From positions 291,233-355,232 of the forward strand of contig JADJXM010000007.1 of the NCBI GenBank assembly GCA_016715865.1: 64,000 bases of DNA, written 5' to 3'. Both the position numbers and the translations under genes were made by a program. Shown piece by piece: positions 1 to 15,327 of the stretch. The notes under the pieces were generated by a model. That model saw nothing but the letters and a program-made list of their open reading frames with translations, had not been told where the DNA came from and ran no database searches. This DNA comes from Acidobacteriota bacterium (lineage in GTDB: Bacteria > Acidobacteriota > Blastocatellia > RBC074). The stretch's first letter is position 1. Every line of letters starts with the position of its first letter.

Positions 1-113
1 ATATACTGTCGCGTGGCCGCCGGGCTGTGATCGATGATTGTCCCCGGCACGTCCACTGAGACCTGCACGGCGTTGAAAGAAAGAATCAGCGAGAGTACAA
101 GTTGGATGATCAA
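1..113 (-). CDS. Secreted protein, N-terminal fragment (possibly sialidase/BNR-like)
   Basis: The reading frame enters from the window edge and only the first 37 codons are visible. It starts with TTG at 113, five bases after an AGGAG ribosome site at 119-123. The first 15 or so residues are hydrophobic (IIQLVLSLILSF) and look like a signal peptide. The mature part begins VSVDVPGTIIDHSPA, which recalls the start of secreted exo-alpha-sialidase/BNR-repeat proteins, but that is a resemblance from memory only. It is on the same strand as the beta-propeller gene upstream of it, 60 bases away, so the two may be co-transcribed. Confidence 0.5.
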   Translation of the reverse strand, partial: MIIQLVLSLILSFNAVQVSVDVPGTIIDHSPAATRQY

Positions 114-173
114 GGCCGCTCCTGAAATGATTATTTATCGACGAAGGACACGAAGAATCGCTGATGACTCTTC

Positions 174-1274
174 TTATCGTTTTCCGCCAATCCCGAACTG
201 ATCACCTGCCCTGACTGGCCTGCCGTCGACCATGACTATTTCGAGCATCTTTTCGCTCTGGACGGCGCGGCCCTGCTCGTCAGTCAGCGTGGTCAGAGTG
301 CGCTTGGTTTTGACATCGATCACCTCGCCGGTTGACGGGTAGGCGCGTTTGCCGTCGATGCTGAAAGAGATCCAGCCCGGCTGATCGCGCACATTGATGC
401 TTTGCTTCTGTTTCGGAGGCATCTGACGGGCATCGAAGATGTGCAGGCGCTGGTTGAATGCATCGCAGAGCCAGATCTCACTCTCATCGACGGTCATGGC
501 GATGCCGTGGCTGGGGCATCCGTGCCGCTTGACCTGGCCTTTCTCGAAACCCGCGACCTCGATGCGATGGAGCATGCGTCCGGTGCGGATGTCTCCGACC
601 TCGAATCCGAGCAGTTCATTGACGTTGACGAAACAGAGCGTCTGGCTGCCGTTGATCGTAAAAGGACGGACCGGCTTTGTGAACGGCCCGACGGTCTTCG
701 CGATGCTGTGAGTGGTAGTCTCTGCTACGGACAGGTGCGGCGATCTCAGTCCGGCCAGGTATGCAAACTTTCCATCCGGACCGTAGACCGTGTTGTGAGC
801 TCCCGAATCAGGGACGATCTTTTTGATCACCCGGCCGTCGAGCGCATCGACGATATTCCAGTGCGGGCCTTCGAAGGAAGGGACGTAAAGCACCCTGCCG
901 TCGGGCGAGAGGGCCATGCGGTCACACCCGCCATCGAGCTCCTGCTCCCAGGTCTTCTTTTCAGTAATCAGATCGAAGCAGGCAATCCGTTTCGGAGTGC
1001 TGATGTATATTTTTGCAGTCTGAGCGTTCGCGGCTATGCCTTTGACATTCTCCGGGGGGCCATCCCATGTCGGGATCCGCTTGACCCACTTGTAGCCCTG
1101 ATCGATATCGTAGACGAGGATTCCGACGCCGCCGTATTCGACGTAATTCCTGATACCGGGCGTGGCGACGTAAAGATACCGATGCTCTTTGGGGGCAGCG
1201 GTTGACTGACGGGTCAGAGTGATCCCGCCGGCAAACACTGCAAAGCCGATTAAGATGAGCGCAAGTTTTCTCAT
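174..1274 (-). CDS. Secreted YVTN/WD40-like beta-propeller protein
   Basis: A 366-residue protein with a signal peptide (basic MRK, hydrophobic residues 4-20, then TRQSTA before the cleavage region). The rest shows repeated beta-propeller blade motifs: YLYVATPG near the start, then MALSPDGRVLYVPS, GPDGKFAYLAG, TVDESEIWLCDAFNQRLHIFD and SIDGKRAYPSTGEVIDV. Proteins of this kind (YVTN-type propellers) sit in the periplasm or outside the cell and bind partners or ligands. No catalytic motif is visible, so the substrate is unknown. It lies downstream of transketolase on the same strand, separated by a large inverted repeat, so a separate transcript is likely. Confidence 0.75.
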   Translation of the reverse strand: MRKLALILIGFAVFAGGITLTRQSTAAPKEHRYLYVATPGIRNYVEYGGVGILVYDIDQGYKWVKRIPTWDGPPENVKGIAANAQTAKIYISTPKRIACFDLITEKKTWEQELDGGCDRMALSPDGRVLYVPSFEGPHWNIVDALDGRVIKKIVPDSGAHNTVYGPDGKFAYLAGLRSPHLSVAETTTHSIAKTVGPFTKPVRPFTINGSQTLCFVNVNELLGFEVGDIRTGRMLHRIEVAGFEKGQVKRHGCPSHGIAMTVDESEIWLCDAFNQRLHIFDARQMPPKQKQSINVRDQPGWISFSIDGKRAYPSTGEVIDVKTKRTLTTLTDEQGRAVQSEKMLEIVMVDGRPVRAGDQFGIGGKR

Positions 1275-1292
1275 AATCTATAGCCTGGGAGC

Positions 1293-1380
<88 letters not shown>

Positions 1381-1393
1381 AGATCCACTTAAT

Positions 1394-3403
<2,010 letters not shown>

Positions 3404-3418
3404 TTTGTTCTCCTTCTT

Positions 3419-3450
3419 AACTTTCAACTTTTAACTTTCAACTTTCAACT
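3419..3450. repeat. Seven-base-period intergenic array (TTTCAAC type)
   Basis: About four units of the ACTTTCA/ACTTTTA type run head to tail between transketolase and the next gene upstream. Here only one arm is present, with no facing inverted arm. It belongs to a class of arrays found throughout the window, sharing the core AAAGT or AAACT on one strand. Confidence 0.8.
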
Positions 3451-3453
3451 GAT

Positions 3454-3885
3454 TCAATTGACTTGCGAACTCTCGGTCACCGCCTGCTGATCGACGCGCA
3501 TGATCGGCAGGATGCGTTCGGCGAACAACGATGAATTGACCAGCGTTTGAACGACGTAATTGCCGGGTTCGAAGAAGTTGGTATTGACAAAGACCGTCAC
3601 GTTATCGGCGTAGCCTCCATCGACCACAGAGAAGCTGGCCGGTTGCGAAACGGCGACTGACTTCATGCGGTCAGGAGCCAGGATACGAACTTCACTCAGA
3701 AACTCGCCCTCGCCGCGCCAGTGGTTGACGACGGCGAATTTGAAGAGCGTGACCGGCAGTTGCGGCACGACGATCTGGTGAATGACGCCCATGAGGCTGA
3801 GCTGATTCGATGCCTCGACACGAACGTCTTCGCAAAACATTGTGTAATCGAGATTCAGATTGATGTCTGGTTGATTCATTATCAT
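3454..3885 (-). CDS. Conserved small protein, DUF6941-like
   Basis: A 143-residue soluble protein without signal peptide or membrane segment. The beginning (DYTMFCEDVRVEASNQLSLMGV) and the beta-rich body ending in LPIMRV resemble the DUF6941 family of small beta-sandwich proteins of unknown function, a match from memory. Start codons at 3885 and 3879 are both possible and neither has a strong ribosome site. The gene lies between the large cell-wall fusion gene and transketolase on the same strand. Nothing in the sequence shows a reaction or partner. Confidence 0.65.
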   Translation of the reverse strand: MIMNQPDINLNLDYTMFCEDVRVEASNQLSLMGVIHQIVVPQLPVTLFKFAVVNHWRGEGEFLSEVRILAPDRMKSVAVSQPASFSVVDGGYADNVTVFVNTNFFEPGNYVVQTLVNSSLFAERILPIMRVDQQAVTESSQVN

Positions 3886-3981
3886 TTACCCGTGGCATTC
3901 GCCGACTTGATTTTGTCGAAATGGATATCGAGGAACGGATATTCACGTCAGTCATTGTAATCGAAATGCCGCCATTCGAAC

Positions 3982-6595
<2,614 letters not shown>

Positions 6596-6597
6596 GC

Positions 6598-7377
<780 letters not shown>

Positions 7378-7390
7378 CGTTACCGTCTCT

Positions 7391-10300
7391 CTATTTCCTG
7401 TCGATAATGTTTAATTTCAGATTCGAAGTGTTGGCCTGTACAGTCGGTTCGTACATCAGCTCAGCGCGCGCCGGGGCCACTTTGAAATCGCCCGGTATCT
7501 GCACACGGAGTGCATATTGGAATGTGGCATCGCCGTCGAAATAGTCGTCGAAGATGACCGTCCTCTGATCGCGGAATTCACGGTTGCTGTACCAGTCCGA
7601 CCAGCGACCTTCTGAATAATTGAGATTGATTCCACTGACGCGTTCGATCTGTTCGCAGCCGGCCGGAATCGGGTCTTCGATCATCAGATAACGCCCTTTC
7701 GCTCCCTGCAGGCTGAGCCGGACGACGATCAGGTCTCCCGAAACCAGGTCCCCAGTCAGCGGTTCGACGCTCCATTTCGACTTGCCGTTTGTTTCGGCAA
7801 CGCGAAGACGCATGTATTGCCTTGTCATGCGCAGATTCGGAGTCGATTGCGCCGGGATGTTTTCGCCATGTGTGAAATATTCGAGCGTCGCCGAGGTGTA
7901 CAGGACGCCGGGCCCGCGCTTGACGACGCGAATCTGGTTCGATCCGGCCAGCGCGGTCCCCTTTCGTTCGATGACATAACTCTGTCCGCTTGCGGCTTCA
8001 GCAGAGGTGACACGCTTGAGCTGCACCTGTTCGCCGTTGAGCCAGACCTCGACGGAATAATCCGCTGAAAGCTCCTTGCTCACCTTGATGTAATCTGTCA
8101 GCCCGTAGATGGCAAAGGCAGTATGTTTAGTGGTCTCCCAGAAATATCCGTTACGACGATTATTGACCAGCCAGCGGGCGGCTTTTGTCAGCAGCCGGCT
8201 CTGAGGGTTGATCTGCGCGATGGCTTTGATCGAAAGGGCCGTTGCCTCAAGACTGGCATCCTCTCTGAAATCGAGCATCGCCCGGCGCGTCGATTCCCAG
8301 TGCGCGTCGAACTCCGACGAGCGCGCCGTGCGCTCGATCTCTATGGCGACCTGTTTCGCTCGTGCCCCGTCGCCCTTTGCCTTGAGCGAAAGCGCCAGCA
8401 ACGCGCGCCCGTATGGCTGCAATGCATTCCGCTTCGAGAACAGGTCGTCCAGATATCTCGCTTCCGCATCTCCGCTGACGGTGTAGGCGTATATCAGATA
8501 TGCTCTCGATTCCGGGTCGATCGGCTTGCCGTCTTCCAGCTTGCCGGAATCCAGTAGTTGGCGGATCTTGTCCCGGCCGCGACTGAGGCGATAGTTCTCG
8601 ATGCCGAATCCCGCGCGGAGCGCCATTGCCAGACCGTCGACGACATAAGCCGTCATGAACGGATCGGTCTTGTCCGTCTTCCACCAGCCCCATCCGCCGT
8701 CGGAATGCTGATAATCATAGAGCCTGTCGAGCCCGCGCTGGACCTTCTTCGGCAGTTCGTTGTTCTCTCGAATCGAGACGGATTTAACCTCTTTCAGAGT
8801 CTGTGCCACGACTACGTTCGGCAGAAAGCTCGACATCGTCTGTTCAGTGCAGCCATACGGGTAGCTGGTCAGGTAATCGAGCGCTCCAAAGAGCGAAGCG
8901 GCGACCGATGGCGCTGTTTCGATGCGCAGAGCTCGCGCCTGAAGATTCGCCGTCGCCGGCAGGTTGAGCGTGAACGTCTTTTCGTCGCTCTCGGCGGACA
9001 GTGCAGCTGAATCGCCGATCGTCTGCTTCAACCCGACGGGTACGATCGGCAGCCCGAGTTCGATTCCGTCGGATTCGGTGTTTGTCTTCGCAGTCGCAAG
9101 CAGAGTTATGCGACCCACCTGTGAGGCATAGATCCGCCAGTCGATTCGCTGCTCTCCACGCTTGAGCACAGTCACCGTCTGCTGCGCCTGATTAATCAGG
9201 GTGGCTCCAGAGACTTTCAACTCGACCTGGGCCGCCTTGTCATCGTCCAGATAATTGTGAACTATCCCCGAGACCGTGATGACATCGCCTTCGGTCATAA
9301 AGCGCGGAGTTTCGAGCCTCAGGATCAGATCCTTGCGCGAAAGCACACGGTCGACCTTCGAACCTACGCTCAGGTCAGCACTCACGGCCCGCGCCGTAGC
9401 CCTCCACGTCGTCAGGTTGTCAGGAAGGTTGAACCGAAGCGCCGCCTTGCCGTCCGCTCCCGTCACCACATCTGACTGCCAGAATGCAGTGTCCTTGAAC
9501 TCCTTCCTGATCGTCGGTTCGGCATATTGGCTCTCATTCTTGAAATCCGCGAGTTGCCAGGACCGCTTGTTCCGGGCCAGCTGCATCTCCTTTTGCCCCG
9601 AATACCCCGTGAAACTGAAAGCTGCCGAAAAATTGGTCGAGACCCGGCTGTATCGCGTCCCGTAAAAGGCGCGACGAATGTCGCCGGATGTATCCGGTCG
9701 AACGCTGTATATCGCCTCATCGACCACGCCCATGCTCAGTTCGACCCCCGACGCCGGTGTGCCGTCGGCATTTCGCGCGATGATTGTGTATGACGCAGGA
9801 TCTCGTGGCTTGTACTGCTTCTTATCGGGAATGATCTCGAGCGACAGGAATTTGTTCTTCGCCGGAACTGCCAGGCTCTTGCGGTGCTCATACATCTCAC
9901 CGTCTTTGATGTATGTAACCCCGAGATAGACGTTCGGCGAATAGCTCTCACGTATCGGAACATCGATCATGACCGCGCGTCCTGCGGCATAGATATGGCG
10001 GACATCCGCCACCGTCGTCATTTCGGTCGTGACCAGCAGGTGCGCCTTATCAGTCGGCAGCATGGCCAGCACGTGCGCTGTCTCTCCGGGTTTGTAACTC
10101 TTCTTGTCGGGAACCAGTTTGATCGAACCATAATCCCTGTATGCGCTGTCGGCCCACCTGTTGTTGCGATCAGTGGCATAGAGGTACCCGCCATATGAGA
10201 GGATCTGCTTTCCGCCTTCGTTGACGATCGCATCGATGTCGATGTAACCGACTATCGGGACGCGATAGTCATAAAAGGCTTCGCCCTGCTGGTTGGTTCG

Positions 10301-12337
10301 CACATCCGCCTTCGAGATCTCTCGTTTGACCTGCTTGTATTCGGTATATTTGTAACCGTTATCGTCCTTCTCGATCTTTTCGTATTTGACTTCGTAGAAT
10401 TTGAGAGAAACCTGGGCCGCCATCGGGCGCCCTTCGTAATCTGCCGTTCTGATCTTGATCCGGGCGGAGTCGTTCTGGTAATAGACATAACGTTCAGGCT
10501 GGGCAAAGGCGACGACATTGCCTCGCGTCCCGACAAATGATGCCTTGCCGTCGATGGTCCGGCGCGACGAATCGGTCACCTGAGCCTCGAGCCGATACGA
10601 ATAATCCCACTGGTCATTGGCATCAGTCTGGGGGACAGTGAAATCGACGACCATTCTTCCATCGGCATCGAGCTTGCCTTCACCCTCCTTGACCATGTCG
10701 TTACCGTACCCATAGTAATCCCCGTCGTCCTCCTCTTCGGTATCTCCTCCTATCCCGTCGTCTTCGCCCTCGCTCCACCACCAGTGGTAATAACGTGAAC
10801 GATAGATGTAATACTTGACGTCCGCACCGGTGACCGGCTCGCCGAAGAAATATTTCGCCTCGACTGCAAATCGGGTCTTTTGGCCGACATTGACGAACTG
10901 CTTCGGAGTCGAGACCGTAACCTTGTATTCCGGTTTCTTGTATTCAGCGACTTCAAAATAATTCCGGGCGATTTCGACATCATTGATCTTGACGATGATG
11001 CTATAGCTTCCGAGCGGAGCATTGGCGGAGACATCGACCGATCCGCCGAATGTTCCGCGTGGAGTCAACTGCAGATCGCCCTTCCACAACTCGGCGCCAC
11101 CCGCCTCATTGATCGTCACATTGACTGTTCGCGCGTCGAGCATCTCATAGCCGCTCTCACCCAGCCGGCGGAGCACGCCCTTGAAATAGACCGTCTGATC
11201 GGGACGATAGACCGGTCGATCGGTGTAAATGTAATGAACTATCTCGCCGAGTGGAGAAGCATCTTCCTGATTGTTCCAGCCGAAGTAATAAGAGGAGAGG
11301 TCCGATACGGCGAAGTCGTCATTCCGCGAAGCCATGATCAGGTAGTCCTGCGGAGGCAGGCTCTGCATCTCCTCTTCGGGATCACGATCTTCAGCCGGCA
11401 CAGGAGTCGCCGCCTGATTCGGATCGGGCTGGATGCGCGTTCGCAGCACACCGTCACGATCCGTCGTACCTTCAGCCAGCGTTCTGCCGTTTCTGACCAC
11501 CTCGATCCGCACGTCGTTGCGAGGCTCCCCGGATTTGCGATCAACGGCATAGACCAGAAACGCGCCGTCATTCGTCGTCTTGCTGATCATCGTCAGATCT
11601 GTGACGACCGCGATCGTGTATGCGCGCAAATCGCCGTTCACGGCCTCGACCAGATAGACGCCGGGCTCACGGTTATCAAGCGAGATCATGCGCGAGTCAT
11701 ATTCGTTGTCGAGCGGAGTAAGCACCTGGCGCCAGCTTCCGACCAGCTGTTGGGAGTTGAGAAGCGGAACCCTCGCATAATCGGCCTTATATAGCGGCAA
11801 TCGATCGCCCGAGCGGAACCTGTCGTTGAACGCAACCCGCGACTCACGACGGAGCTGGTTTCGCATGTAACTCTTGAGTGAATAATAGATCGATCGCTTG
11901 AATGTCCTCAGCCGTTCGAGCGCCGAAGGCCGTCTTTCGCGCGTCGCAGCCACTTCGCTGATCGCCCCCTGATCCTCTTCTCCCATGAGATGCGGATTAT
12001 TCATCTGTTTGAAGAATTTGACGGGCTCCTTGACACGGTAGACGCGAAAGTCGAGCGTGGTGATGTTCTGATAATTGATATAGACGCGCGTCTTTTCACC
12101 CGGGCTGTATGTCCGATTAGTCGAAAGCGAGAAACCTGGCTTCGGCGCGGGGCTCTCCTGCGGGGCAGCTCCCTGCGCGGGAGTCGTACCCTGCGCCTCA
12201 TGAACTTTCGTCATCCATGCCAGCAGCATCAGAACAGCGGCCAGCACAGCCGCAGCGTTGCCGAGATTGATCATCCATCTATTCCGGCTCTTCGTGCTCA
12301 TTGTCCACTTAGTGCGAATCATATGCATCCAGACCAT
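7391..12337 (-). CDS. Bacterial alpha-2-macroglobulin family protein (YfaS-like)
   Basis: A 1648-residue protein of the bacterial alpha-2-macroglobulin family, large periplasmic protease traps often found beside cell-wall repair enzymes. The N-terminus has one hydrophobic segment (LGNAAAVLAAVLMLLAWM) for export or anchoring. Macroglobulin-type beta domains follow (for example YIYTDRPVYRPDQTVYFKG and YVYYQNDSARIKI). The family segment TDAFWQSDVVT-like region, LPDNLTTWRATA, is present before the thioester domain. The thioester motif is YGCTEQ with Cys1163 (codon at 8849-8851), so covalent trapping is probably intact. An acid-rich insertion (EGEDDGIGGDTEEEDDGDYY) lies near residue 530. ATG at 12304 (MSTKSRNRW) is an alternative start. 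Confidence 0.93.
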   Translation of the reverse strand: MVWMHMIRTKWTMSTKSRNRWMINLGNAAAVLAAVLMLLAWMTKVHEAQGTTPAQGAAPQESPAPKPGFSLSTNRTYSPGEKTRVYINYQNITTLDFRVYRVKEPVKFFKQMNNPHLMGEEDQGAISEVAATRERRPSALERLRTFKRSIYYSLKSYMRNQLRRESRVAFNDRFRSGDRLPLYKADYARVPLLNSQQLVGSWRQVLTPLDNEYDSRMISLDNREPGVYLVEAVNGDLRAYTIAVVTDLTMISKTTNDGAFLVYAVDRKSGEPRNDVRIEVVRNGRTLAEGTTDRDGVLRTRIQPDPNQAATPVPAEDRDPEEEMQSLPPQDYLIMASRNDDFAVSDLSSYYFGWNNQEDASPLGEIVHYIYTDRPVYRPDQTVYFKGVLRRLGESGYEMLDARTVNVTINEAGGAELWKGDLQLTPRGTFGGSVDVSANAPLGSYSIIVKINDVEIARNYFEVAEYKKPEYKVTVSTPKQFVNVGQKTRFAVEAKYFFGEPVTGADVKYYIYRSRYYHWWWSEGEDDGIGGDTEEEDDGDYYGYGNDMVKEGEGKLDADGRMVVDFTVPQTDANDQWDYSYRLEAQVTDSSRRTIDGKASFVGTRGNVVAFAQPERYVYYQNDSARIKIRTADYEGRPMAAQVSLKFYEVKYEKIEKDDNGYKYTEYKQVKREISKADVRTNQQGEAFYDYRVPIVGYIDIDAIVNEGGKQILSYGGYLYATDRNNRWADSAYRDYGSIKLVPDKKSYKPGETAHVLAMLPTDKAHLLVTTEMTTVADVRHIYAAGRAVMIDVPIRESYSPNVYLGVTYIKDGEMYEHRKSLAVPAKNKFLSLEIIPDKKQYKPRDPASYTIIARNADGTPASGVELSMGVVDEAIYSVRPDTSGDIRRAFYGTRYSRVSTNFSAAFSFTGYSGQKEMQLARNKRSWQLADFKNESQYAEPTIRKEFKDTAFWQSDVVTGADGKAALRFNLPDNLTTWRATARAVSADLSVGSKVDRVLSRKDLILRLETPRFMTEGDVITVSGIVHNYLDDDKAAQVELKVSGATLINQAQQTVTVLKRGEQRIDWRIYASQVGRITLLATAKTNTESDGIELGLPIVPVGLKQTIGDSAALSAESDEKTFTLNLPATANLQARALRIETAPSVAASLFGALDYLTSYPYGCTEQTMSSFLPNVVVAQTLKEVKSVSIRENNELPKKVQRGLDRLYDYQHSDGGWGWWKTDKTDPFMTAYVVDGLAMALRAGFGIENYRLSRGRDKIRQLLDSGKLEDGKPIDPESRAYLIYAYTVSGDAEARYLDDLFSKRNALQPYGRALLALSLKAKGDGARAKQVAIEIERTARSSEFDAHWESTRRAMLDFREDASLEATALSIKAIAQINPQSRLLTKAARWLVNNRRNGYFWETTKHTAFAIYGLTDYIKVSKELSADYSVEVWLNGEQVQLKRVTSAEAASGQSYVIERKGTALAGSNQIRVVKRGPGVLYTSATLEYFTHGENIPAQSTPNLRMTRQYMRLRVAETNGKSKWSVEPLTGDLVSGDLIVVRLSLQGAKGRYLMIEDPIPAGCEQIERVSGINLNYSEGRWSDWYSNREFRDQRTVIFDDYFDGDATFQYALRVQIPGDFKVAPARAELMYEPTVQANTSNLKLNIIDRK

Positions 12338-12363
12338 CAGTTACTTCAAGCAGATTACCGAAC

Positions 12364-12428
12364 GACAGATTGCCAGGTCTGTCGATTACATTCGAGGTGG
12401 AACATCAAGGCAGACCTGGCAGTCTGCC
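12364..12428. repeat. Imperfect 20-bp inverted repeat
   Basis: GACAGATTGCCAGGTCTGTC at 12364-12383 pairs with GGCAGACCTGGCAGTCTGCC at 12409-12428 with a few mismatches and a 25-base spacer. It fills the gap between the YfaT-like gene and the alpha-2-macroglobulin gene, and may lower or modulate read-through between them. Confidence 0.7.
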
Positions 12429-12444
12429 GTCCGGTCATTCTACC

Positions 12445-13269
12445 TCAATCGAGGATCTTCAATCGATAAAATCCCAGGAAGTTGCGGTTTCTCTCAACCG
12501 GACGCCAGCGCGCGTCGGGATGATGATCGAGCACCGACAGTCTGACCTTCTTCACTTCCCCCTCTTCGCCGGGCGAGGATCCGGTGTGATAGACGACCCA
12601 GTCGCCGGCTCCGGCTGAGGCGTGGCGCGCTTCACCCAGAAAAATCATGACGTGATAGGGGAATTTCTGAACCCAGGGCTGATGATAAAAGAGCAGGTCG
12701 CCCTTCTGCAGCCGCAAACGAGCGCGTCCAATAAATTTGACGTTGTAATTCTTGAGCGTTCGCACGTCGGCGAACTCAGAGAACTTCCCTTTGCCCTGAT
12801 CAGCAACCGGATCCTCGGGCAGATCCTCGGGTTTAAAAGCGCCGAAATCGGTTCGAAACAGTCTCTCTCCAAGCGGCGAACGCTCAAGCTGGTCGGCGGA
12901 AACATCAGGCGCGACCGCTTCGTAACCTTCACCCATGGCCTGAAACCACAGCCGGTCGTGTCGTCGCAAGGCTTCACGCCATGCGAAACGGACCAGACCG
13001 GCGCAATCCCTCTGCTCGGGATTCCATCTCTCGCTCAGGCGGTAAAACTGCATCTCGGCAATCAAACTGAACCAGCGGCGAAAGTTCTCTCGATCATTGA
13101 ACGACAATAGTTCGGCCCCGTCCGGCAGTCCGTCGCCATCCGAATCAGTCATCAGGACGGACGGCGGGGACTTCTTCGATCCGCGTGAAGTTGTTTCACC
13201 AACGTCAGTGCATCCGACAAGCGCCACCAGACTTGCTATCAATATTGTATTTTTCAGAGACTTGATCAC
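12445..13269 (-). CDS. YfaT-like (DUF1175) lipoprotein with NlpC/P60-like motifs
   Basis: A 274-residue lipoprotein (signal MIKSLKNTILIASLVALVGC, lipobox Cys20). It has a short calcium-binding-like loop SDGDGLPDGAE near residue 45, then RDCAGLVRFAWREA and, about 110 residues later, PYHVMIFLG. The Cys followed by a distant His in these settings resembles the NlpC/P60 fold. The overall pattern matches the DUF1175 family (E. coli YfaT), whose genes neighbour alpha-2-macroglobulin genes such as yfaS. Here it is directly upstream of the alpha-2-macroglobulin on the same strand, which supports the name. A cell-wall amidase or peptidase role is an inference. Confidence 0.82.
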   Translation of the reverse strand: MIKSLKNTILIASLVALVGCTDVGETTSRGSKKSPPSVLMTDSDGDGLPDGAELLSFNDRENFRRWFSLIAEMQFYRLSERWNPEQRDCAGLVRFAWREALRRHDRLWFQAMGEGYEAVAPDVSADQLERSPLGERLFRTDFGAFKPEDLPEDPVADQGKGKFSEFADVRTLKNYNVKFIGRARLRLQKGDLLFYHQPWVQKFPYHVMIFLGEARHASAGAGDWVVYHTGSSPGEEGEVKKVRLSVLDHHPDARWRPVERNRNFLGFYRLKILD

Positions 13270-13463
13270 AAAAATTGACCGGCCTGCTCCAAAAGATTAC
13301 ATAACTATTACACACAAGAACTGAGCTGCCTGCTAGGATGAATAACAGAATTTGAACCGTCAAGATCAGCAAGCAGGTTGAGCCAATCGGGAATGATTAT
13401 GCTGGCCGAACGCAGATGGAATCAAGATCTACTATCGTAAACTCGCACATTTTAAGGAGTTAA

Positions 13464-14339
13464 ATGAAAACCGAAGAAACCATTAATTATCGCCGCGGCG
13501 GATTCAACTGGCAGGTACTGATATTCATGATCGCATTTCATCTTATCGCCGCGTCAGCGATCTTCAACTTCACCTGGAGCGGTCTGGGTGTGGCTGTCTT
13601 TTTGTGGTGGGTTTCCGGAAGCCTCGGGATCGGCATGGGATATCACCGTCTGCTGACTCACCGTGGATTCAAAACGCCGAAGCTGGTCGAACATTTTCTG
13701 ACCGTCTGCGGGACGCTGGCAATCGAAGGCGGTCCGATCGCATGGGTTGCAACACATCGCATTCATCATAGATACAGTGATCAGGATGGCGATCCGCATT
13801 CACCGCGTCACGGATTCTGGTGGGCACATATGGGTTGGATCCTCGAAGGTCATTCCCTGCACCGTGAAGTCGATGCGACTTCGCAATATGCCGCCGACCT
13901 GGCAAAAGACCCGTTTCACGTCTGGCTGACGAAATGGCATTTCGTCCCGCAGCTTGTGCTGGCTGCCATCTTATTTGCTTTGGGCGGATGGAATTTTGTT
14001 CTTTGGGGGATCTTCGTTCGCGTCGCTTTCTCGTGGCACGTGACCTGGTTCGTCAACTCGGCTGCCCATGTCTGGGGCGGACGCCGTTTCGAAACGCGAG
14101 ACGATTCGCGCAATAACTGGTGGGTTGCCATTCTGGCACACGGCGAAGGCTGGCATAATAATCATCATGCCCATCCGGCGGCGGCTCGTCACGGCATAGT
14201 CTGGTATGAGGTCGACGTCAACTGGTACGGCATCTGGGTACTCAGCAAACTCGGCCTGGCAAAGGACCTGCGACTGATGAGCGTCCCTAAGAAGAAAATG
14301 GTCATCGAGACAGTAGAACCGCTCGAAGAAGCAGCCTGA
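13464..14339 (+). CDS. Acyl-lipid/acyl-CoA delta-9-type fatty acid desaturase
   Basis: A 291-residue membrane enzyme that puts a double bond into acyl chains using a di-iron centre. The three histidine boxes are visible: HRLLTH (61-66), HRIHH (98-102) and HNNHH (231-235). Hydrophobic segments lie at about 17-38, 40-60, 163-195. The ribosome site AAGGAG lies four bases before the ATG. A two-component system begins about 70 bases downstream on the same strand, which suggests that desaturation and membrane sensing are linked. It transcribes away from the YfaT operon, so a divergent promoter region lies at 13270-13463. Confidence 0.93.
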   Translation: MKTEETINYRRGGFNWQVLIFMIAFHLIAASAIFNFTWSGLGVAVFLWWVSGSLGIGMGYHRLLTHRGFKTPKLVEHFLTVCGTLAIEGGPIAWVATHRIHHRYSDQDGDPHSPRHGFWWAHMGWILEGHSLHREVDATSQYAADLAKDPFHVWLTKWHFVPQLVLAAILFALGGWNFVLWGIFVRVAFSWHVTWFVNSAAHVWGGRRFETRDDSRNNWWVAILAHGEGWHNNHHAHPAAARHGIVWYEVDVNWYGIWVLSKLGLAKDLRLMSVPKKKMVIETVEPLEEAA

Positions 14340-14408
14340 TCACAATTGCGCGCATCGACCTTCATTTCCCGCTTCCAACCCGCGAGCCCGTGGCCTAAAA
14401 TTCAGGTT

Positions 14409-15317
14409 ATGGGCTCAACGGGTCAGCGGAAATCGATCTATTTTTTCATCATTCTGTGCATCTGCCTTGTCGCGCTGGCGGTGGCGCTCAACGTCGGGTG
14501 GGTTGTCCTGCACTGGCGGCAGGTCGCCCTGCTCATACTGGGCGTTATCTTCTTCCTGCTCATCATCGCCGGACTGGTCCTGAACACGATCTTCCTGGTC
14601 CGCGAAATCCGGCGCAACGAACAACACGACAGCTTCATCAACGCGGTTACGCACGAGCTTAAAACCCCGATCGCTTCGATCCGCCTTTATCTGGAGACTC
14701 TGCAGAGCCGCAAAGTCGACGAGGATAGGCGAAATGAGTTTTACCGCATCATGCTTGAAGACAACGATCGGCTGCTGCATACAGTCGAACAGGTGCTCCG
14801 AGCGGGACGCACTGGTCATGGGCACCGTCAACAGCTTTCGTCAATGTTCGATCTCTCGCCACTCGTGCAGGAAAGCATTGAACTGGCCCGCACTCGGACC
14901 CATCTTGACGAAACTCAACTGAAATACGTCAACATCCTCCCCCCGGGAGAACAGGCCTGGATCAGGGGAGATGCCGACGAGATCCGCGCAGCCGTCTCGA
15001 ATCTGATCGATAATGCGATTAAATACTCCGAGGATAAGGTCGACATCACCGTCGAGCTTTCGAACGCCACTCAGAAATATTTCGCCATCAAGGTTACGGA
15101 CCATGGGATAGGAATTCCCGCAAGTCAGCTCAATCAGATCTTCAAAAGGTTTTATCGCGTCCCGCGCATGGTTGCGACGAAGATCAAAGGCACCGGTCTG
15201 GGTCTCTTCATCGTTCAATCCGTGGTTAAAAAGCATGGTGGAAAAACCTTTGCCGAAAGCCCCGGAGAGGGACTCGGGAGCACCTTCACCATCTACCTGC
15301 CGAAAGTGAATCCGTAA
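14409..15317 (+). CDS. Sensor histidine kinase with two adjacent membrane helices
   Basis: A 302-residue kinase if it starts at ATG 14409; a TTG at 14346 would add 21 residues with no benefit. Two transmembrane helices (about 10-34 and 39-64) are joined by only a few residues (HWRQ), so there is almost no outer sensor domain. The HisKA box FINAVTHELKTP holds the phospho-acceptor His82. The ATPase domain has NLIDNAIKYS, DHGIGIP, FKRFYR and GTGLGLF. The response regulator gene starts 11 bases after it. With so short a loop, it probably senses something in or near the membrane, as intramembrane-sensing kinases do. Confidence 0.92.
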   Translation: MGSTGQRKSIYFFIILCICLVALAVALNVGWVVLHWRQVALLILGVIFFLLIIAGLVLNTIFLVREIRRNEQHDSFINAVTHELKTPIASIRLYLETLQSRKVDEDRRNEFYRIMLEDNDRLLHTVEQVLRAGRTGHGHRQQLSSMFDLSPLVQESIELARTRTHLDETQLKYVNILPPGEQAWIRGDADEIRAAVSNLIDNAIKYSEDKVDITVELSNATQKYFAIKVTDHGIGIPASQLNQIFKRFYRVPRMVATKIKGTGLGLFIVQSVVKKHGGKTFAESPGEGLGSTFTIYLPKVNP

Positions 15318-15327
15318 GTAAAATGAT

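Noticed and set aside
402..1205. Long open frame on the plus strand opposite the beta-propeller gene
   Set aside because: It is antisense to a well-supported gene, with no ribosome site or family motif. The same applies to long antisense frames in transketolase, the macroglobulin and aceE.
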